A DNA stretch of 7,394 bases, taken from assembly GCA_934613165.1 (NCBI GenBank), contig CAKTSW010000063.1, positions 1 through 7,394 on the forward strand. The letters are read 5' to 3'. Of this stretch, positions 3,938-7,394 are shown in pieces. Under the pieces are notes generated by a model. The model ran no database searches and was not told the DNA's origin. It saw only the letters and a list, made by a program, of their open reading frames with translations. This DNA comes from an uncultured Ellagibacter sp. (GTDB lineage Bacteria; Actinomycetota; Coriobacteriia; Coriobacteriales; Eggerthellaceae). Both the position numbers and the translations under genes were made by a program. Numbering within the stretch: position 1 is the first letter of the stretch; every line of letters begins with the position of its first letter.

Positions 3938-6364
3938 ATGAAATCCGTTAAGAAACTCCTTTCCATTGTTTTATCGGGGGCGCTTATCTGCTTCGTTTCT
4001 TCCCAGGGTTTCGCTTCCGCATATGGGGTCGAAGGGAAGCCATGCGAGGAAACGACCGATATTGCATTGCATGATGTGGCATCCAATGCAATACGGATTC
4101 CGCTTAATGAAGCGAAAAGCGGAGTGTATGCGGTCGATTCCGAAACGCTCGGCATCTCGATGAGAACGTTCGCTATCACGCTCCCGTCATCCGGCGACTT
4201 GTCTACCAAGATATCGGTCGACTATAGCGGCTCTGCCCCCGGGACCTTGATAAGCGAGCTTTGCTCCGATCCGAGCGAGAAGGCGATTCAACATAAAGAT
4301 TGGTCTGGAACGAAGGGAGGAACTAACCAACTTATCCACCTTGAAGCAGGGACATACTATCTAAGCATAAACTCAATGTGCAGCGGTATTTCTGCGCGTA
4401 CCGTTTCGATAACCGTTGAAGCTGACTTTACGGCTGACGCCGACATAAATCCCGACCCAGTGCCCGACCCTGACCCCGAGCCTTCACCTGATCCCGATCC
4501 GGAGCCAAATCCTACACCCGATGCTGACGCGATAGATATCTCTTCGGCCATTGTGCGCCTCGACAATAGCTATTTCGACTACACGGGAGATGCGGTGACT
4601 CCGGAAGTGACGTCGGTGCGAATGGGTCGGGTTACGCTAACTCCGGAAGTGGATTACAAGGTCTCCTATTCCGGCAACATCAATGCGGGTACGGCGAATT
4701 GCATCGTAACGGGAATCGGCAAATATTCCGGAAGCGTTTCAAAGGCGTTTACGATTAAGCCTGTATATCTTACGAATGCGGTGATTGACGAGGTTCCCGA
4801 CCAAAAATGGACGGGATCGGCGGTCGAACCGAATGTGAAGGCCTCTCTCAACGGCAAGCAGCTTGTCCGCGGTACCGATTACGCCCTGGACTACGGATAC
4901 AACGTCGATCCGGGCTGCGCCACCGTATTTGTAAACGGGATTGGCAACTATAGGGGTCAATGCACTGCTACTTTCCAGATTGAAAAGGACGTATCCCAGG
5001 AACGGCTTCTTGAAGAGGGAGTTACGGATTCTAGGTCCTCGGAAGGGAAGGGCTATTTTGGCGAAAAGTGGCTGATCGATCTCGACAGAGACTCCCTGAT
5101 TAACTTGCAGATTAGCAATTTCTGCATTTCCCCGGACGGCTCTTCTTCGATGACTTACCTTGTCAGCTTGAAAAACGAGGACGGAAGCGTTAGCTATACG
5201 TGGTCTATGAAAGCGGGCGACTCCAAGAAATACGGCCTTCTCTCGATGCCTGCTGGGAATTGGGTCCTGTCGATTTCCTCTCTCACCAATGCCTACCATA
5301 CCGTTTCTGTGAGGTATGATGCCGCCACAATGCCGGTAGGTTCTGTTGTCGAAAGGGAGGCTAATTCGAAGCTGAGCACCGCAACGCCGATAACTATCAG
5401 TGACGGATTCGGCTATAGGCTTATGGGGAGCATATACGATCCGTTCGATGCCTACGATTCGGTTAAGGTTGGCGATCTCGACTACTTTACTTTTACACTT
5501 CAGGCCTCAAAGCGGCTGCGAATTAAGATGAGCTGCCATGCTTCAGTGATGTTCGGCCTTTGCGATTCGAACGGTGATTTTGTGAAACGGGGGAATGACC
5601 CTCGAGGCGATTCGATTGTTGGGGAGACACCGGGGGCCGGGGGCAGCGATATAGTTCTCGACACGGGAGTTTTACCTGCCGGGACGTACTATCTCCTTGT
5701 GACTTCGAATAAACCAGATTCATGGGGCGCGTCGTACTTTGGGTACATAACGGAAAACTTGCCGTTTGATGACGTCACTGCTGGTTCTTGGTATTACGGC
5801 GGCGTGAAATACGTTTACGAGAAGGGCTTGATCACGGGATATTCGGGAACGAATCTGTTCGGAGTTGGTGATACGCTCACTCGTGCGCAGTTAGCGACGA
5901 TTTTGTACCGCAATGACAATCCCGGCGTTTCCGATTCCAGTCCCGTATCGAACACGACGGGGATGAACGATGTTAAAAGCGGTGAGTGGTATACAGCTGC
6001 CGTGAATTGGGCTGTCAAAGAGGGCGTGATCAAAGGATATACCGATGCCGGTGGAAACCGCGTCGCGTTTGGGCCCGATGATCCGGTGACATTCGAGCAA
6101 CTGATAACCGTTCTCGCCAATCATTCGGCGGAAGAGGGGGAGATTCCTCGAGGGTCTGATGTGGATAGCGCGCTAAACGGATTCAAAGATGGGAGGACTG
6201 TCTCGTCCTGGGCTCGTCCGAGTATGGCATGGGCCGTCCAAAAGGGTCTTGTCTCGGGATATAACGATCACGATGGAAAGTATCTGCGCCCTGGTGAAAG
6301 CGTCGCACGCGAGCGCGTTGCGGTTGTGCTGATGAGGGCCTTTCAGATAGGCGTTTTGAAGTAA
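3938..6364 (+). CDS. Large secreted SLH-anchored protein with Ig-like repeats and PPC-like modules
   Basis: The 808-residue product has a signal peptide (KSVKK, hydrophobic core 7-20, cleavage near ASA at 26-28). In order it has a beta-rich domain (about 55-162) with LEAGTYYLSI like bacterial pre-peptidase C-terminal (PPC) modules; an Asp/Pro/Glu-rich linker (170-197); two tandem Ig-like repeats of the YTG...DY...GTA...G.G.Y.G...F.I type (201-274 and 275-349); a second beta region (about 365-460); a clearer PPC-like domain (473-605, LDYFTFTL and LPAGTYYLLV); and three SLH repeats (607-660, 674-735, 747-803). Only the first SLH has a near-canonical TRAQ; the others read TFEQ and ARER. It is probably a wall-attached structural or adhesive protein; no catalytic domain is visible. 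GAAGG (3929-3933) sits 4 bases before the ATG and 9 bases separate it from the upstream SLH gene. C18 is not in a lipobox. A strong terminator follows. Confidence 0.9.
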   Translation: MKSVKKLLSIVLSGALICFVSSQGFASAYGVEGKPCEETTDIALHDVASNAIRIPLNEAKSGVYAVDSETLGISMRTFAITLPSSGDLSTKISVDYSGSAPGTLISELCSDPSEKAIQHKDWSGTKGGTNQLIHLEAGTYYLSINSMCSGISARTVSITVEADFTADADINPDPVPDPDPEPSPDPDPEPNPTPDADAIDISSAIVRLDNSYFDYTGDAVTPEVTSVRMGRVTLTPEVDYKVSYSGNINAGTANCIVTGIGKYSGSVSKAFTIKPVYLTNAVIDEVPDQKWTGSAVEPNVKASLNGKQLVRGTDYALDYGYNVDPGCATVFVNGIGNYRGQCTATFQIEKDVSQERLLEEGVTDSRSSEGKGYFGEKWLIDLDRDSLINLQISNFCISPDGSSSMTYLVSLKNEDGSVSYTWSMKAGDSKKYGLLSMPAGNWVLSISSLTNAYHTVSVRYDAATMPVGSVVEREANSKLSTATPITISDGFGYRLMGSIYDPFDAYDSVKVGDLDYFTFTLQASKRLRIKMSCHASVMFGLCDSNGDFVKRGNDPRGDSIVGETPGAGGSDIVLDTGVLPAGTYYLLVTSNKPDSWGASYFGYITENLPFDDVTAGSWYYGGVKYVYEKGLITGYSGTNLFGVGDTLTRAQLATILYRNDNPGVSDSSPVSNTTGMNDVKSGEWYTAAVNWAVKEGVIKGYTDAGGNRVAFGPDDPVTFEQLITVLANHSAEEGEIPRGSDVDSALNGFKDGRTVSSWARPSMAWAVQKGLVSGYNDHDGKYLRPGESVARERVAVVLMRAFQIGVLK
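4445..4528 (+). repeat. Asp/Pro/Glu-rich repetitive linker
   Basis: Codes for residues 170-197, repeated DPxP and PDPDPEP units. It is a flexible extended spacer between the N-terminal beta domain and the Ig-like repeats. A shorter Pro/Glu linker of similar kind occurs in the preceding protein. Confidence 0.7.
4538..4984 (+). repeat. Two tandem Ig-like surface-protein repeats
   Basis: Residues 201-274 and 275-349 align on F-DYTG/W-TGSAV-P-V, then a variable strand, TPEVDY or RGTDY, a strand with N-N/DPG-A, a V-TGIG/VNGIG-YSG/YRG turn, and a final F-I strand. This repeat type is common in surface proteins of Firmicutes and Coriobacteriia. Confidence 0.75.
5756..6346 (+). repeat. Three C-terminal SLH repeats of the large surface protein
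   Basis: Residues 607-803 contain three SLH units with the SWYYGGVKYVYEKGLITGY, EWYTAAVNWAVKEGVIKGY and SWARPSMAWAVQKGLVSGY cores. They should provide wall anchoring at the opposite end from that of the upstream protein. Confidence 0.8.
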
Positions 6365-6382
6365 GGCGTTGCGTTTGCTCTT

Positions 6383-6419
6383 GGCGGCATCCTTCTTATG
6401 AGGATGTCGCCTCTTTCTT
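6383..6419 (+). terminator. Intrinsic terminator of the SLH operon
   Basis: GGCGGCATCC (6383-6392) pairs with GGATGTCGCC (6402-6411), a 10-bp stem with one G-T wobble and a 9-base loop, followed by the T-rich tail TCTTTCTT. It begins 18 bases after the stop codon. The minus-strand side has no T-run, so it should work mainly for the plus strand, though it also lies just beyond the convergent toxin gene. Confidence 0.85.
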
Positions 6420-6429
6420 GCCGCGCTGC

Positions 6430-6894
6430 CTAAAAACTTACTTCGTCATAGTCGAGGCCGAAGTCGTTTTTCAGCCAGGCGAAGAATTCCTCGCAGTTTG
6501 CGACCCTTACCAAATCGCTTTCGAAATCTGCTTGGTTGCGTGTGATCAGACAGTCGGCCTTTATCCTCAAGGCAACTTCGAAGAGAAGGCGGTCTTCGGG
6601 ATTCTTCCAAGACGACGCGAGCATGCTGTCGATCTCGCGTTCGCCCACCGCGAAGACGTTTACGAAAGTCCGAAGGCCCTGCAACTGCTTGCAAGCGACT
6701 GCGGACAGTGAGGGTTTGCCCCCTTCGGTGAGGATGTAGACGAGATCGGTTACCTGCGACGACGAGATCCATAGTTCGAATTCGCCGATCCGCCCGCCGA
6801 TCATAAGAAGGCGGGCTTTTTGATAGAAGGGGTCTCTTTTGTTGAGGAAGTCGATGACGATGTTCGTGTCGAGCAGGGCCTTGACCTTCGCCAT
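6430..6894 (-). CDS. PIN-domain ribonuclease toxin of a type II toxin-antitoxin pair
   Basis: The 154-residue protein has the PIN fold, a Mg-dependent RNase that in VapC-like toxins cleaves tRNA or rRNA and stops growth. Visible motifs are LLDTN with D9 near the N-terminus, SSQVTDLVYIL with D50 in the usual second-acid position, NPEDRLL with D101, and KADCLITRNQADF with D114 and D123. The order (DTN...PF..A..L, ISS..VTD..YIL, EDRL..EVA, LITRN..DF) fits the PIN_3-like subgroup rather than compact classical VapC. It starts at ATG 6894, 2 bases after the antitoxin stop, implying translational coupling; its own ribosome binding site is weak. The frame stays open upstream to 7338, but that extension overlaps the antitoxin gene and lacks PIN sequence. 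The catalytic acids look intact. The RNA target cannot be told from sequence. Confidence 0.88.
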   Translation of the reverse strand: MAKVKALLDTNIVIDFLNKRDPFYQKARLLMIGGRIGEFELWISSSQVTDLVYILTEGGKPSLSAVACKQLQGLRTFVNVFAVGEREIDSMLASSWKNPEDRLLFEVALRIKADCLITRNQADFESDLVRVANCEEFFAWLKNDFGLDYDEVSF

Positions 6895-6896
6895 CG

Positions 6897-7199
6897 TTAC
6901 ATCAATCCCCGGGAAGCGAGTCTCTCGACACGTATTTCCGATTTGCTCATATCGTCGAATCGGCTTTTGCGCTTGCTCGTAAGGGAATCGACGAATTTCG
7001 CTCCGATTGCCCAACGATCGTCGGTGCACGGAAGCTGCGCGTTTTCTTTGGCGAGAAAGGAAGCGCTGCCGTCTTCTATGATTCGGTCGTACATGAGGTT
7101 GATCGCCTGAGAGGCGCTCATGCCTTCGCGTTCCAGGATGCGGGCGGCGGCGAACTTCTTTCCGCTGTCCATGCGGCCGGTGACCATCGCGCTTTCCAT
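6897..7199 (-). CDS. RelB/DinJ-family antitoxin
   Basis: The 100-residue protein begins with a ribbon-helix-helix-like segment: TGRMDSGKKFAAARIL as strand and first helix, then EREGMSASQAINLMYDRI, matching the RelB/DinJ pattern of D-x-x-x-K...GxSxSxAIN. Such proteins dimerise, bind their own promoter and neutralise the toxin with the C-terminal tail. Here the tail (about 45-100) is charged, ending RVERLASRGLM. The start is ATG 7199 because AAGGAG lies 5 bases upstream; an ATG at 7238 would put the start inside the promoter. Its partner is a PIN toxin, not a RelE-type nuclease, which is the less usual pairing for this family. The two genes form an operon with a 2-base gap. Confidence 0.85.
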   Translation of the reverse strand: MESAMVTGRMDSGKKFAAARILEREGMSASQAINLMYDRIIEDGSASFLAKENAQLPCTDDRWAIGAKFVDSLTSKRKSRFDDMSKSEIRVERLASRGLM

Positions 7200-7229
7200 A
7201 GCTGCTCCTTTTTCGTATCTCGCTACTTC

Positions 7230-7263
7230 GTACAACATTATAAGTACAACACGAAAAAGTCAA
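7230..7263 (-). promoter_or_regulatory. Toxin-antitoxin promoter with direct-repeat operator
   Basis: On the minus strand, TTGACT (7258-7263) and a perfect TATAAT (7237-7242) are spaced 15 bases, slightly short, and lie upstream of the antitoxin. The -10 is bracketed by two exact copies of GTTGTAC (plus-strand GTACAAC at 7230-7236 and 7244-7250), 14 bp apart centre to centre. This is a likely binding site for the ribbon-helix-helix antitoxin, so toxin-antitoxin complex should repress the promoter. Confidence 0.7.
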
Positions 7264-7323
7264 CGAGGGCCTCTCTACGCCCGTCTCTTCTGGGAATTGC
7301 GTGCGGACGTGGGGTAAGGGTAT

Positions 7324-7351
7324 TTGTGCGGATAGCACTATGTGCTAAACT
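7324..7351 (+). promoter_or_regulatory. Candidate promoter with internal palindrome for the right-edge gene
   Basis: TTGTGC (7324-7329) and TAAACT (7346-7351) are spaced 16 bases. A perfect palindrome TAGCAC-TAT-GTGCTA (7333-7347) fills most of the spacer and touches the -10, where a bound repressor would block polymerase. The regulator is not in the window. Confidence 0.45.
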
Positions 7352-7387
7352 ATGCGGCTGGTATTTGCATTATCGGAAGGGACGTAT

Positions 7388-7394
7388 ATGTCAG
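7388..7394 (+). CDS. Start of an unidentified gene cut by the window edge
   Basis: ATG TCA at 7388 is preceded 5 bases upstream by the strong ribosome binding site GGAAGGGA (7375-7382) and, further up, a promoter-like region with a palindrome. Only two codons are visible, so nothing can be said about the product. Confidence 0.6.

Noticed and set aside
3989..3991. Lipoprotein signal at C18 of the large SLH protein
   Set aside because: The residues before the Cys (ALI) do not fit a lipobox, and a normal ASA cleavage site follows.
4357..4566. Minus-strand Gly/Ser-repeat protein
   Set aside because: It is the reverse complement of the Asp/Pro/Glu linker and has no ribosome binding site or promoter.
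6895..7338. N-terminal extension of the PIN toxin in the same open frame
   Set aside because: It runs opposite in frame to the well-supported antitoxin gene and its promoter, and is Arg/Pro-rich low-complexity sequence typical of an out-of-frame reading.
7333..7347. CIRCE heat-shock operator
   Set aside because: Arms resemble the CIRCE halves (TTAGCACTC and GAGTGCTAA) but the spacer is 3 bases rather than 9 and the inner bases are missing.

Overview
The window looks like a piece of a fairly GC-rich Gram-positive chromosome. My best guess is an actinobacterium of the Coriobacteriia/Eggerthellaceae type. This is inferred from high-GC molybdenum-cofactor genes lying next to large S-layer-homology (SLH) surface proteins with tandem Ig-like repeats; there is no rRNA or other marker to confirm it.

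Region 1 (1-1682) carries molybdenum-cofactor biosynthesis. The 3' part of moaA (GTP 3',8-cyclase, cut by the window edge) is followed by a complete moaC (cyclic pyranopterin monophosphate synthase) and a hairpin terminator. The two enzymes catalyse consecutive steps, turning GTP into cPMP. The striking point is an in-frame TGA at 52-54 inside otherwise well conserved moaA. Unless it is read through or is a sequence error, the gene is broken. A small stem-loop downstream of it has roughly the geometry of a bacterial SECIS, but a chance match or a nonsense mutation is more likely.

Region 2 (about 1725-2297) is a single gene for a low-molecular-weight protein-tyrosine phosphatase with its own probable promoter. 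A long hairpin overlaps its stop codon.

Region 3 (2298-6419) is visibly more AT-rich and accessory in character. A 72-residue XRE-family repressor-like gene on the minus strand is divergent from a two-gene plus-strand operon. Both operon genes encode secreted SLH-anchored proteins: 401 aa with SLH repeats at the N-terminus, and 808 aa with SLH repeats at the C-terminus, Ig-like repeats and PPC-like beta modules. A strong intrinsic terminator ends the operon. The intergenic region holds dyads that could be operators for the XRE protein.

Region 4 (6430-7263, minus strand) is a type II toxin-antitoxin operon: a RelB/DinJ-like antitoxin and, two bases downstream, a PIN-domain ribonuclease toxin. 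Its promoter has a perfect 7-bp direct repeat flanking the -10 box, a likely autoregulatory operator.

The right edge (7324-7394) holds a plus-strand promoter-like region with a perfect 6-bp palindrome, a good ribosome binding site and the first bases of a gene that runs out of the window. I saw no tRNA, rRNA, CRISPR array, transposase or integrase.
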